Origin: an uncultured Ruminococcus sp.
Lineage (GTDB): Bacteria > Bacillota > Clostridia > Oscillospirales > Ruminococcaceae
Reading direction: 5' to 3'
Length of the DNA stretch: 53,178 nt
Assembly (NCBI GenBank): GCA_902780505.1
Contig: CACZFN010000009.1
Coordinates: 1 to 53,178 of the forward strand
Translations under genes and position numbers: made by a program
Shown here: in pieces, positions 44,927-53,178 of the stretch
How positions within the stretch are numbered: the stretch's first letter is position 1
Layout of the letters: each line of letters opens with the position of its first letter
Notes under the pieces: model-generated
Databases searched by the model: none
What the model was told of the DNA's origin: nothing
Seen by the model: the letters and a program-made list of their open reading frames with translations, nothing else

Positions 44927-45694
44927 TTAGAATTCATCGTCATCAAATCCAAAATCTTCTAATTGCTCCATTTTCGCATATTCCTCGTCAGAAATATCTA
45001 TTCTGCATTTTCCGGCAGGGGTAGCGACAAGGGAACTGGTAAGCATTGTAGCGAGGTGGAATGCTTTTCTGAACTCACATCTTGCAACTGTTTCAATCAA
45101 ATCATTGTATAAGTTTGCAAGCGCATCGATCTGTGCTGTCGCAACAGGTGACTTGCCTTCTTTGAGCTTATGGAGCATACCATCTATTGCTGTTTTCTCC
45201 ACGGCGTAGTCCGTTGACTTGAAAATGTAATCTTTGTTGTTGTATTCGCTTGACTCAAAATATACATCAGTAAGATTGATTATTTCTTTTGGCTCTTCGT
45301 TGCCATAGTCGGGCAACTCAACATGATCTTTAACTATCTGCTCTATGTCCTGCGTGGAGAATTTCATATCAATAAACACATCTCCGCTATGAAGTAGATA
45401 AAGACCGGGAACGTGTTGTGAGATGCAATAGTTGAGCAAAAAGTTCTCAAATTCACAATCGAGTATGTGTGGAAAATATGCTGCTCTGTCATCGCTGAAA
45501 TCCAGACCGTATGCTGTGCCGAGCATAAACAGTCCCTGCTTGATAGATACTTTGATATACAGATCTTCTGCGAATAGGGCTGCCTTATCGCCGATGAATC
45601 TCATTTTGCACTCTTTGTTGAAGTAGATCAGCAGGGCTTCTTTGGACATAGTTTCAAGGTTGATGTTGTCGGGTGTGTTGTTGTTAGTGGTCAT
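44927..45694 (-). CDS. Unknown protein (255 aa) of the mobile region
   Basis: I do not recognise this soluble, acidic protein. It starts MTTNNNTPDNINLETMSKEALLIYF, has a central KSTDYAVEKTAIDGMLHKL helix region and an acidic end (EQLEDFGFDDDEF). ATG 45694 follows AAAGGAG. It is read from the promoter at 45831-45859 with a 5' leader of about 130 bases, divergent from an XRE-type regulator whose operator-like repeat covers that promoter. A maintenance or accessory function of the element is possible but not shown. Confidence 0.65.
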   Translation of the reverse strand: MTTNNNTPDNINLETMSKEALLIYFNKECKMRFIGDKAALFAEDLYIKVSIKQGLFMLGTAYGLDFSDDRAAYFPHILDCEFENFLLNYCISQHVPGLYLLHSGDVFIDMKFSTQDIEQIVKDHVELPDYGNEEPKEIINLTDVYFESSEYNNKDYIFKSTDYAVEKTAIDGMLHKLKEGKSPVATAQIDALANLYNDLIETVARCEFRKAFHLATMLTSSLVATPAGKCRIDISDEEYAKMEQLEDFGFDDDEF

Positions 45695-45830
45695 AGTTAA
45701 TCTCTCCTTTGTATTTAAATATGATTTTGGTATTTGATCGGCTTAGTTATTGCTATCCCCCTTGACTAACCGATTTTATTATGGTAAAATAGTTGTAGAT
45801 TAGGATTGCTGTTTTGCTTATCCTGATGTT

Positions 45831-45882
45831 ATTATAACTTGCAAATGCGAATTTGTCAAGAGATTTTTGCTCGCATTTGCAA
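45831..45882 (-). promoter_or_regulatory. Promoter with perfect 12-bp inverted repeat, likely XRE operator
   Basis: TTGACA (45854-45859), 17 bp, TATAAT (45831-45836) on minus. The repeat TTGCAAATGCGA (45839-45850)/TCGCATTTGCAA (45871-45882) has one arm inside the spacer and the other just upstream of the -35 box. It sits 36 bp before the XRE gene start and so can control both directions. Confidence 0.8.
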
Positions 45883-45917
45883 ATTTTATTGTTTTGCACA
45901 AATGCAGGTGAAAATAA

Positions 45918-46247
45918 TTGTCTATTATAAACAGAATTATAGAATTACTTAACGAAAAAGGGCTAAAACAAACTGATTTATGCTCTTATTTAGAAATAAA
46001 TACAAGCACATTCACTACTTGGAAAAATAGAAATACCGATCCCCCGGCAAAGTATATTTTACGCATTTGCGAATTTATTGGTATCACACCATATCAGCTC
46101 TTAGCTGATAAGTTAAGTGAAGAACACACTATGTTACTTAATGATGAAGAAGAACTCCTTCTTACATATTACCGCCAGCTCAGTGAAAAGCACCGAGGCG
46201 TGATCTTAGGCGAGGCAAAAGCCCTTGCGTCAAATGACAATGATTAA
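45918..46247 (+). CDS. XRE-family transcription regulator
   Basis: The 109-residue protein has an N-terminal helix-turn-helix (KGLKQTDLCSYLEINTSTFTTWKNRNTDPP, about 14-45) and ends in a helical dimer region (HTMLLNDEEELLLTYYRQLSEKHRG). This is the phage/ICE repressor class. It starts with TTG at 45918 behind AGGTGA. It is divergent from the 255-residue gene and probably represses that promoter and its own through the 12-bp inverted repeat. Confidence 0.85.
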   Translation: MSIINRIIELLNEKGLKQTDLCSYLEINTSTFTTWKNRNTDPPAKYILRICEFIGITPYQLLADKLSEEHTMLLNDEEELLLTYYRQLSEKHRGVILGEAKALASNDND

Positions 46248-46259
46248 AATACATAAACC

Positions 46260-46290
46260 AGCCCTCGCAGACATTACACCTGCGAGGGCT
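46260..46290. terminator. Terminator between the XRE and SLOG genes
   Basis: AGCCCTCGCAG and CTGCGAGGGCT around a 9-base loop, followed by TTTCTC on plus. It also fits the convergent gene on minus. Confidence 0.8.
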
Positions 46291-46296
46291 TTTCTC

Positions 46297-46716
46297 TTAC
46301 ATATCAAACAGATTTATTACTTGCTTCCCAACACTCTTAGCATATTTCATCGCATTATAAGCGCCGCCCTTCTCCTTCTCAACATAGCAGATGATCAAAT
46401 CCGCCCTGTCGCACATCTCCCTGTTTCTGACCCCGATAGCCGCCTTCGGGTGAGCAGAGACAGCAGAGGAGCTAATCTGAACTTCGTCATAATAATCCTC
46501 AAAGCTTTCCTTGTTGTCACGGTACTCGGCCCGCTCATAGGGGAGCACAAGAATATGCGAAACATTCCCGTAGTCATAGCGTTCCTTTGCCTTCTTTATT
46601 GCCGAGGAAACGATCTGGTCAAACTCGCCGTCCCTGCCGACAAGGAACTCGACATATTCCTTTTGGTTTATCAGGTCTTTAAGGATTGGCTCAAGCTGCT
46701 CCTCTATCTTAAACAT
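46297..46716 (-). CDS. SLOG-type protein, probably N-terminally truncated
   Basis: The 139-residue protein has the second half of a SLOG/DUF1273-like domain: VEFLVGRDGEFDQIVSSAIKKAKER, ILVLPYERAEY, VGVRNREMCDRADLIICY and GGAYNAMKYAKSVGKQVINLF. The usual N-terminal C-F-x-G-H-R strand is missing, and an in-frame TGA lies just 6 bases upstream of the ATG. The ribosome binding site is poor. It may be a decayed relative of the island SLOG genes. It has no island palindrome. Confidence 0.65.
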   Translation of the reverse strand: MFKIEEQLEPILKDLINQKEYVEFLVGRDGEFDQIVSSAIKKAKERYDYGNVSHILVLPYERAEYRDNKESFEDYYDEVQISSSAVSAHPKAAIGVRNREMCDRADLIICYVEKEKGGAYNAMKYAKSVGKQVINLFDM

Positions 46717-46967
46717 ATGTCAAAGAGCCACTAAGTAACCCCACGCAATAGGCAGAATCAAATTCGATTACAACATATCAATTCATTGAAGAGAGCAGCG
46801 TTTTATTCAGGAACGTTGCTCTTTTTGAATTATTTGCAAATTTGAATATTTTACTTGGAATTAACATAGAGGTGATTGAAGATTTAATATGAGCATTATT
46901 ATAATATAAATGTTACTGTTTCAGGCTTAAACTGCACATTTACACTCCTTCCGAAAAAAATGCTTGC

Positions 46968-47023
46968 TTTACCTACAATTAACATAGAAAAGGTATCGGA
47001 ATTTACATTGAAAATGTTATACT
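46968..47023 (+). promoter_or_regulatory. Pho-box-like promoter of the pst operon
   Basis: TTTACC (46968-46973), TTAACA (46979-46984) and TTTACA (47002-47007) are spaced close to multiples of 11 bp, as PhoP boxes are in Firmicutes. TATACT (47018-47023) lies 10 bp after the last one with no consensus -35 box. A further TTTACA is at 46939-46944. The gap 46717-47062 holds nothing else that I can support. Confidence 0.65.
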
Positions 47024-47062
47024 TATATCACCGAAAGGAAATATTCAACAGGAGTGATTATT

Positions 47063-47872
47063 GTGAGTAAGAAAAAGGTTTTAGCAAGTGTATTGGTGTT
47101 GCTGATGGCAATGAATGCAACCGGATGCGGAAAGAAAAAAGATCAGACAGTCTCGACAGACGGCTCAACATCAATGGAAAAGGTCATTGGTTATCTAAGT
47201 GAAGCTTATATGGAAGAAAACAGCGACACAAAGGTAACTTACAATCCGACAGGTTCTGGTGCTGGCATCAAAGCAGTACAGGAAGGACGCTGTGATATCG
47301 GACTTTCCAGCCGTGATCTGAAAGATGATGAAACGGCAGAACTGAATGCGGAAGTTGTAGCGATAGACGGTATCGCAGTTATCGTCAACAACTCGAATCC
47401 CGTAGAAGACCTTGATGTTGCTGAGATTGCAAAGATCTATACCGGCGAGTTTACAAACTGGAATGAGCTTGGTGGTTCCGATTCTCCTATTGTCTGCATC
47501 GGACGAGAAGCGGCTTCAGGAACAAGAGACGGTTTTGAATCCGTTACCGGTACTGCCGATAACTGCAAATATGCACAAGAGCTGACATCTACGGGTGATG
47601 TTATCCAGACGGTATCTTCTAACCCGAATGCTATCGGCTATGCTTCTCTCGCATCTGTCGGTGATTCGGTCAAAACCGTTTCCGTAGACGGAGTATTACC
47701 TACTGAGGATACCGTTCTCAATGGCAGTTATAGCATTCAGCGTAATTTCGTTCTTGTAACTAAAAAGGATAAGGAACTTTCTGAATCAGCAAAGGATTTC
47801 TATGATTTTTGTATGAGTGATAAAGCTGCTGATTATATCCGTAAAGCAGGAGCAGTTCCTGCAAAGAAATGA
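47063..47872 (+). CDS. pstS: Phosphate-binding lipoprotein of the ABC transporter
   Basis: The 269-residue protein has a signal peptide with a lipobox (NATGC), so it is anchored outside the membrane by a modified cysteine. The phosphate-binding loops are visible: DGSTSMEKVI near the start, NPTGSGAGIKAV, SSRDL and GREAASGTRDGFE. GTG 47063 follows AGGAG; the frame extends 9 bases further without a site. It binds phosphate for the PstCAB permease and is the first gene of the operon. Confidence 0.93.
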   Translation: MSKKKVLASVLVLLMAMNATGCGKKKDQTVSTDGSTSMEKVIGYLSEAYMEENSDTKVTYNPTGSGAGIKAVQEGRCDIGLSSRDLKDDETAELNAEVVAIDGIAVIVNNSNPVEDLDVAEIAKIYTGEFTNWNELGGSDSPIVCIGREAASGTRDGFESVTGTADNCKYAQELTSTGDVIQTVSSNPNAIGYASLASVGDSVKTVSVDGVLPTEDTVLNGSYSIQRNFVLVTKKDKELSESAKDFYDFCMSDKAADYIRKAGAVPAKK

Positions 47873-47881
47873 GAGAGCGGC

Positions 47882-48745
47882 ATGAAAAAGAATAAGATAG
47901 TGGACATTGCAATGAGATGGCTGTTTACAGTCTGCGGATTTCTTTCGATCATATTTGTAATAGTTATCACTGCATTTCTTGTAAGTTCAGGAGTGCCTGC
48001 CATCGGAGAGATCGGTATTAGGGAATTTCTGTTCGGTACAACATGGGCATCGACCGCTAAAAATCCCGAATACGGTATCCTGCCGTTTATATTATCATCG
48101 GTATACGGAACATTCGGGGCAATATTGATCGGCGTTCCCTTTGGCGTATTGTGTGCAGTGTTCCTTGCAAAATCGTCAAGCAGAAAAGCTTCGTCTGTAT
48201 TTTCTTCGGTCATTGAGCTGATGTCGGGTATACCTTCGGTCGTTTACGGACTTGTAGGAATGATCGTGATCGTACCTAACGTAAGAGCATTATTTGGTCT
48301 TCCGGACGGCGCAAATCTTTTTTCGGCGATCATCGTGCTTGCGATCATGATACTGCCCTCGGTCATCTCCATATCGCAGACGGCGATACAAGCAGTTCCG
48401 CATGAATATGAAGAAGCATCTCTTGCACTTGGTGCTACAAAGACCGAAACGATCTTCAAAGTGACGCTGCCGGCAGCAAAAAGCGGTATCCTCGCATCTA
48501 TTGTACTTGGCATCGGCAGAGCATTGGGTGAAGCAATGGCGGTCATGATGGTTGCAGGAAATGTTGCGAATATGCCGTCGCTGTTCAAAAGCGTGCGTTT
48601 CCTTACAACAGCAGTCGCAAGTGAAATGTCGTATTCTTCGGGGTTACAGCGTCAGGCACTGTTCTCGATCGCACTTGTTCTGTTCATATTCATTCTGCTG
48701 ATAAATATCATACTGAACTTTGTGGTCAAGAGGGAAAGGAAGTGA
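47882..48745 (+). CDS. pstC: Phosphate ABC transporter permease
   Basis: The 287-residue membrane protein has six predicted helices and the EAA loop EASLALGATKTETIFKVTLPAAKSGI, which contacts the ATPase. The conserved ELMSGIPSVVYGL segment is present. It forms the channel with PstA. It starts 9 bp after pstS and ends 4 bp before the pstA ATG. Confidence 0.93.
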   Translation: MKKNKIVDIAMRWLFTVCGFLSIIFVIVITAFLVSSGVPAIGEIGIREFLFGTTWASTAKNPEYGILPFILSSVYGTFGAILIGVPFGVLCAVFLAKSSSRKASSVFSSVIELMSGIPSVVYGLVGMIVIVPNVRALFGLPDGANLFSAIIVLAIMILPSVISISQTAIQAVPHEYEEASLALGATKTETIFKVTLPAAKSGILASIVLGIGRALGEAMAVMMVAGNVANMPSLFKSVRFLTTAVASEMSYSSGLQRQALFSIALVLFIFILLINIILNFVVKRERK

Positions 48746-48749
48746 GGTC

Positions 48750-49616
48750 ATGCGTGAAAAAATATCTGCAAAGCGAAGGATCATAAATGCTATCATGAAT
48801 TCGCTTGTATTTTCTGCTGCTCTCATCATTTTCGTTCTCGTTATCCTTATGGCGGGCTACATACTGCTCAGAGGGCTTCCTCATATCACAGGAGAATTTC
48901 TCACAACAAAGCCAAGTATGGTAAGAGAAACAGTCGGCATATTGCCAAATATCCTTAATACGATTTATATCATCATCATAACAATTATGATCGTTCTTCC
49001 GCTTGGTGTAGGCGGCGCTGTCTATTTACAGGAATACGCTTCCAACAAGAAAGCTGTGAAAGTCATTGAGCTTGCAACAGAAACGCTTGCAGGCATACCG
49101 TCTATCATCTACGGACTCGTAGGTATGCTGATCTTTGTGCAGTTCTTCACATTGGGTACGAGCCTGATCGCAGGTGCGCTGACGCTTGTTATCATGACAT
49201 TACCGACCGTGATACGCACAACACAGGAAAGTCTGAAAACCGTACCTCAGAGCTACAGAGAAGGTGCATTTGCTCTCGGTGCGGGAAAATGGTATACGAT
49301 ACGTACCGTTGTCCTTCCTTCGGCGGTTGACGGTATCATAACAGGCTGTATACTTGCGATCGGAAGGATCACAGGCGAAAGCGCAGCATTGCTGTTCACG
49401 GCAGGAATGGCAAATGAATTGCTGTCACCGCTCGATGCGGTACAGTCCGATAACGCAGGCTCAACGCTTACGGTTTCATTGTATATGTATGCAAAGGAAC
49501 GAGGAGATTTTGAAACAGCTTTTGCTGTTGCGGCAGTCCTGCTGTTTATTTCCGTAATCATAAATGTATCCGTAAAAATAGCAAAGAATAAATATAAGAG
49601 AGGAGAGGAAAAATGA
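48750..49616 (+). CDS. pstA: Phosphate ABC transporter permease
   Basis: The 288-residue membrane protein is the second permease subunit, with [15 protein letters not shown] and the EAA loop [29 protein letters not shown] 48750 follows GTGAGG. A frame reaching back to 48720 overlaps pstC and lacks a site. It overlaps pstB by 4 bp (ATGA). Confidence 0.93.
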   Translation: MREKISAKRRIINAIMNSLVFSAALIIFVLVILMAGYILLRGLPHITGEFLTTKPSMVRETVGILPNILNTIYIIIITIMIVLPLGVGGAVYLQEYASNKKAVKVIELATETLAGIPSIIYGLVGMLIFVQFFTLGTSLIAGALTLVIMTLPTVIRTTQESLKTVPQSYREGAFALGAGKWYTIRTVVLPSAVDGIITGCILAIGRITGESAALLFTAGMANELLSPLDAVQSDNAGSTLTVSLYMYAKERGDFETAFAVAAVLLFISVIINVSVKIAKNKYKRGEEK

Positions 49617-50374
49617 GCAATGACGGAATAAAACTTGAAGCTCATGACCTGAACCTTTGGTATGGTGAAAACCATGCGCTGAAAGGTATCAATATATCCC
49701 TGCCCGATAAGATGATTACCGCATTGATTGGACCTTCAGGGTGCGGTAAATCCACATTTCTTCGTTCCCTCAACCGAATGAACGATCTTGTGGAAGGCTG
49801 CCGTATCGAAGGTGTGATAACGCTGGGCGGTACGGATATTTACAAGGATATGGACGTTAGTATCCTTCGCAAGCGGGTGGGAATGGTTTTTCAGAAGCCC
49901 AATCCTTTTCCGATGAGTATTTATGATAATATCGCTTACGGTCCGAGGATACACGGAATAAAGTCCAGAGTCAGGCTTGATGAGATAGTAGAAGATTCAC
50001 TGAAAAAAGCTGCTCTTTGGGAGGAATGTAAGGACAGGCTCAAAAAATCGGCGCTTGGTATGAGTGGCGGACAGCAGCAGAGACTTTGTATTGCGAGAGC
50101 CCTTGCAGTTGAACCGGATATCCTTCTTATGGACGAACCCACGTCGGCACTTGACCCCATTTCCACATCAAGGATAGAAGATCTTGCGGTCGAACTCAGA
50201 AAAAAATACACGATCATCATGGTCACACATAATATGCAGCAAGCAGCAAGAATATCCGATAAGACAGCCTTTTTCCTTATGGGTGAGATCGTGGAATTCA
50301 ATGAGACCGATAGAGTGTTTTCAAGTCCCGATGATAAAAGGACAGAGGATTACATTTCAGGAAGGTTTGGTTAA
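49613..50374 (+). CDS. pstB: Phosphate ABC transporter ATPase
   Basis: The 253-residue protein has Walker [10 protein letters not shown] near 42-50, the Q-loop in [15 protein letters not shown], the ABC signature [17 protein letters not shown], Walker [14 protein letters not shown] and the switch histidine in MVTHNMQQ. It powers phosphate uptake. The [14 protein letters not shown] stretch is diagnostic for PstB. It overlaps pstA by 4 bp. Confidence 0.96.
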   Translation: MSNDGIKLEAHDLNLWYGENHALKGINISLPDKMITALIGPSGCGKSTFLRSLNRMNDLVEGCRIEGVITLGGTDIYKDMDVSILRKRVGMVFQKPNPFPMSIYDNIAYGPRIHGIKSRVRLDEIVEDSLKKAALWEECKDRLKKSALGMSGGQQQRLCIARALAVEPDILLMDEPTSALDPISTSRIEDLAVELRKKYTIIMVTHNMQQAARISDKTAFFLMGEIVEFNETDRVFSSPDDKRTEDYISGRFG

Positions 50375-50375
50375 T

Positions 50376-51020
50376 ATGCGTGAAAAATTTGAAACAGAGC
50401 TTGTAAAGCTGAATAATGCTCTTGTAGAAATGGGCGCTTTATGTGAAGATGCCATAAGCTGTGCTGTCAAGTATCTTCTGGACAGAGATGAACAGATGAA
50501 AGAAAACTCGGTCATGGCAGAGAAGCTGATAGACAATAAGGAACGTGAAATTGAATCCATGTGTATGAGATTGCTCATTCATCAGCAGCCTGTCGCTACG
50601 GATTTCCGTATGGTAACATCAGCGCTGAAAATGATAACCGATTTGGAGCGTATCGGAGATCAGGCATCTGATATTGTTGAGATCGCCGATTATGTAACAG
50701 CAGATATGACATTCAGGACAGATATAAAAGAAATGGCAGAGAATACGGTAAGAATGGTGACAAACAGCATTGATTCATTTGTGAAGAAGGATATTTCAAT
50801 TGCAGATTCGGTCATCAGGATGGACGACACCGTTGACGCTCTTTTCGATAAAGTGAAATCTGAGATCATGAGTATCGTCAGTGCCGAAAGCAATAACGCC
50901 GAATGTCTTCTCGATCTTCTCATGATCGCAAAGTATTTTGAAAGGATAGGCGATCATTCCGAGAATATAGCCAAATGGGTGATCTTTGCGGTAACAGGAA
51001 AGCATAATGAACGATACTGA
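50376..51020 (+). CDS. phoU: Phosphate-signalling protein PhoU
   Basis: The 214-residue all-helical protein has two PhoU repeats with the metal-binding patterns (E)-x-x-D-x-x-x-D: TDLERIGDQASDIVE near 90 and YFERIGDHSENIAKW near 190. It links PstSCAB to the PhoR kinase and turns the Pho response off when phosphate is plentiful. ATG 50376 directly follows pstB. Confidence 0.92.
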   Translation: MREKFETELVKLNNALVEMGALCEDAISCAVKYLLDRDEQMKENSVMAEKLIDNKEREIESMCMRLLIHQQPVATDFRMVTSALKMITDLERIGDQASDIVEIADYVTADMTFRTDIKEMAENTVRMVTNSIDSFVKKDISIADSVIRMDDTVDALFDKVKSEIMSIVSAESNNAECLLDLLMIAKYFERIGDHSENIAKWVIFAVTGKHNERY

Positions 51021-51033
51021 TGAGGCGAAAAAG

Positions 51034-51717
51034 ATGGATAAAATATATATAGTAGAAGATGATGACAATATAAGAAAGCTTGTCTGCTATGCCCTAAAAA
51101 AAGAAGGCTACTCTGTTAAGGATTTCTCACGTCCGAGTGAATTCCGCAAGGCTTTACCAACTGAACAGCCCGATCTTATTCTTTTGGACATCATGCTGCC
51201 CGAGGAAGACGGTCTGTCAATTCTGAAAAGTTTGCGGAAAACAAATGAAATGCTCCCCATAATCATGCTGACTGCGAAAGACAGTGAGTATGACAAAGTC
51301 ACTGGACTTGATATGGGAGCAGATGATTACATTTCAAAACCGTTCGGTATGACTGAACTTATATCAAGAATTAAAGCTGTACTGAGAAGAACCCGACAAA
51401 TGAATTATCAAGACAAAGAAGAATTCAATATAGGCTGTTTATCGGTCAACATAAAAAAACATACTGTTTTTGTTGACGGCAGTGAGGTCACGCTTTCCTT
51501 CAAGGAGTTTTCCATACTTTCCATTCTGCTAAGTGCCAATGGAAATGTAGTCAGCCGTGAAGAATTATTTGCAAAGGTATGGCAGGATTACTACGGTGAA
51601 TCCAGAACTCTTGATGTGCATATCCGAAATCTCAGGGCAAAGCTCGGAAAGGCGGGACAGTATATCCAGACCGTAAAAAATGTTGGATATAAAATTGGAG
51701 GTGACAATATTGGTTAA
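51034..51717 (+). CDS. phoB: PhoB/PhoP-type response regulator
   Basis: The 227-residue OmpR-class regulator has acidic pocket residues EDD near 7-9, the phospho-acceptor Asp in LLDIMLPEEDG near 50, the threonine in LTAKD, the lysine in SKPFG and a C-terminal winged helix (SREELFAKVWQDYYGESRTLDVHIRNLRAKL). It probably activates this operon through the Pho boxes. I chose ATG 51034 (MDKIYIVEDD); ATG 51007 is in frame and also has a possible site. It overlaps phoR by 8 bp. Confidence 0.9.
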   Translation: MDKIYIVEDDDNIRKLVCYALKKEGYSVKDFSRPSEFRKALPTEQPDLILLDIMLPEEDGLSILKSLRKTNEMLPIIMLTAKDSEYDKVTGLDMGADDYISKPFGMTELISRIKAVLRRTRQMNYQDKEEFNIGCLSVNIKKHTVFVDGSEVTLSFKEFSILSILLSANGNVVSREELFAKVWQDYYGESRTLDVHIRNLRAKLGKAGQYIQTVKNVGYKIGGDNIG

Positions 51718-53178
51718 AAAGATATTTCGCTCAAATATTCTAACTGCCATGATAGTATTACTGACCTGTCTTATTATTATATTAGGGATATTACAGGAAG
51801 TGTTTACCGCACAGCTTGAGAAACAATTGAAGATGGAGGCATCTTTTGTTGCTGCTGCGGTAGAAAAAGAAGGAATAGGTTATTTTGAAAAACTAACAAA
51901 GGACAACGATCGTGTTTCATTGATATCAGCCGACGGAACAGTACTTGCAGATACTCAGGCTGACATAAATGAACTTGAAAATCATGCTGACAGAGAGGAA
52001 ATAAAAGAAGCAGCCGAATCAGGAACCGGACACAGCGTAAGATATTCTGCTACCATGACCGAAAAAACCGTTTATTACGCTCAGAAGCTTGAAAACGGTG
52101 ATATTATCAGAGTGTCAACCGAACAATATACGCTTTTAACCATACTGCTGTTAATGAGTCAACCGATAGCTATATTGATAATTGTTACAGTAGTCCTGTC
52201 ATTAGTGCTGGCGTTAAGAGTTTCAAAAAGAATTGTTGATCCGATAAACAAACTTGATCTTGATAATCCACAGGACAACGATACCTACGAAGAATTGACT
52301 CCACTTCTGAGGAGAATATCATATCAGAAAAAAACTATCGAGCAACAGTTGAAAGAAACTCAGCAGAAACAGGAAGAGTTCAGAATCATTACAGATAATA
52401 TGAGCGAAGGCTTTATAGTTATCAACGAGCAGCTAAAAATACTGACATATAATCAGTCTGCACTCAAACTTCTCGGTGCTGAAGTTGAAACACCCGATAA
52501 TATATTGAAATTAAGCCGAAGCGAAGTCTTTCGGGAAGCAATCCACAAATCTCTTGAAGGTGAACATTCTCAGGCTGAAATGGCATCCGGAGATCGTTGT
52601 TACAGTATTATTTCAAATCCTGTATATGATGCTGACGGCAATATTATTGGTGCAGTAATCATCATAATTGATATTACTGAAATCAGCAAACGTGAGCAGT
52701 TAAGGCGTGAATTTACATCAAATGTCTCACATGAGCTAAAGACTCCATTGACATCTATTTCGGGATTTGCAGAGATTATGAGATCAGGCGGAACGGACGA
52801 AGCAACTGTTATAGATTTCAGTAATTCTATATATGATGAAGCACAGAGACTTATCACGCTTGTTTCTGATATTATAAAAATATCGGAACTTGATGAAGGT
52901 ACGATATCATATGAAAAAGAAGAAGTTGATCTGTATACATTATCTCTTGAGATAGCAGCAAGGTTGTCCGCACAGGCACATGAGAAGAAGGTACATTTTG
53001 CTGTAAACGGGAAAAAAGCTGAAATAATGGGCGTAAGAAAGATTCTTGATGAGATCATATTTAATCTCTGTGACAATGCAATCAAGTATAATAAGGAAAA
53101 CGGAGAGGTCACTGTTTCAGTTATAAACAATGAAAAAAGCGTGATCGTTTCTGTTACGGATACGGGTATAGGAATACC
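51710..53178 (+). CDS. phoR: PhoR-type sensor histidine kinase, 3' end beyond window
   Basis: The frame is open from TTG 51710, behind GGAGGTGA, to the right edge (489 codons). It has a membrane helix near 9-30, an extracellular part of about 110 residues, a second helix near 145-165 and a PAS-like domain (about 225-320). The H-box FTSNVSHELKTPLTSISGF near 340, the N-box IIFNLCDNAIKYNKENG near 450-465 and the start of the DTGIGIP G-box at the edge follow. It is the partner of PhoB. The start codon TTG overlaps the phoB end. Confidence 0.9.
   Translation, partial: MVKKIFRSNILTAMIVLLTCLIIILGILQEVFTAQLEKQLKMEASFVAAAVEKEGIGYFEKLTKDNDRVSLISADGTVLADTQADINELENHADREEIKEAAESGTGHSVRYSATMTEKTVYYAQKLENGDIIRVSTEQYTLLTILLLMSQPIAILIIVTVVLSLVLALRVSKRIVDPINKLDLDNPQDNDTYEELTPLLRRISYQKKTIEQQLKETQQKQEEFRIITDNMSEGFIVINEQLKILTYNQSALKLLGAEVETPDNILKLSRSEVFREAIHKSLEGEHSQAEMASGDRCYSIISNPVYDADGNIIGAVIIIIDITEISKREQLRREFTSNVSHELKTPLTSISGFAEIMRSGGTDEATVIDFSNSIYDEAQRLITLVSDIIKISELDEGTISYEKEEVDLYTLSLEIAARLSAQAHEKKVHFAVNGKKAEIMGVRKILDEIIFNLCDNAIKYNKENGEVTVSVINNEKSVIVSVTDTGIGI

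Overview
The window looks like a chromosome segment of a low-to-mid GC Firmicute of the Clostridia, most likely a Ruminococcus-type Oscillospiraceae. This is inferred from the gene families, the strong AGGAGG-type ribosome binding sites and the TTGACA/TATAAT promoters. No rRNA, tRNA or CRISPR array is visible.

Region 1 (1-5.3 kb) is nitrogen metabolism. It holds the start of an alanine dehydrogenase/transhydrogenase-like enzyme, a 51-residue ORF, NADP-type glutamate dehydrogenase (gdhA), a response regulator with an AraC-type output domain, and an ammonium transporter fused to a PII domain. gdhA, the regulator and amtB each have a good promoter followed at once by a terminator-like hairpin in the leader, which suggests shared control by attenuation.

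Region 2 (5.3-34.8 kb) is an accessory island and the most interesting part. It carries AddB/AddA-like helicase-nuclease genes, a Hen1-Pnkp RNA repair operon, two SLOG-fold proteins, a phosphatase-like protein and a paralogue that has lost its catalytic residues, a CbxX/SpoVK-type AAA+ ATPase, an alpha/beta hydrolase, a coiled-coil membrane protein with tandem repeats, three members of a ~350-residue family, a PD-(D/E)XK nuclease, an LRR_5 protein, several unknown genes and some decayed genes. An 18-bp palindrome (consensus TGCNCA-RAATTY-TGNGCA) occurs 11 times. Every copy ends exactly 10 bp upstream of a -10 hexamer and takes the place of a -35 box; one copy serves two divergent promoters. 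The sites precede nearly every transcription unit of the island, including the gene for a WYL-domain regulator with a leucine-rich-repeat tail. My reading is that this is one regulon, probably switched on by that WYL protein after nucleic-acid damage or attack, and joining RNA repair, nucleotide-sensing SLOG proteins and an AAA+ machine.

Region 3 (34.8-46.7 kb) is mobile-element debris plus a possibly active element: a broken tyrosine integrase, a serine recombinase lacking its catalytic N-terminus, a 5'-truncated DUF6076-like gene, two tandem membrane-anchored MerR-type regulators, an intact large serine recombinase, a tyrosine recombinase, an unknown gene divergent from an XRE-type regulator with a perfect 12-bp inverted repeat, and a truncated SLOG gene.

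Region 4 (46.7-53.2 kb) is the phosphate operon pstS-pstC-pstA-pstB-phoU-phoB-phoR behind a Pho-box-like promoter; phoR runs off the right end.
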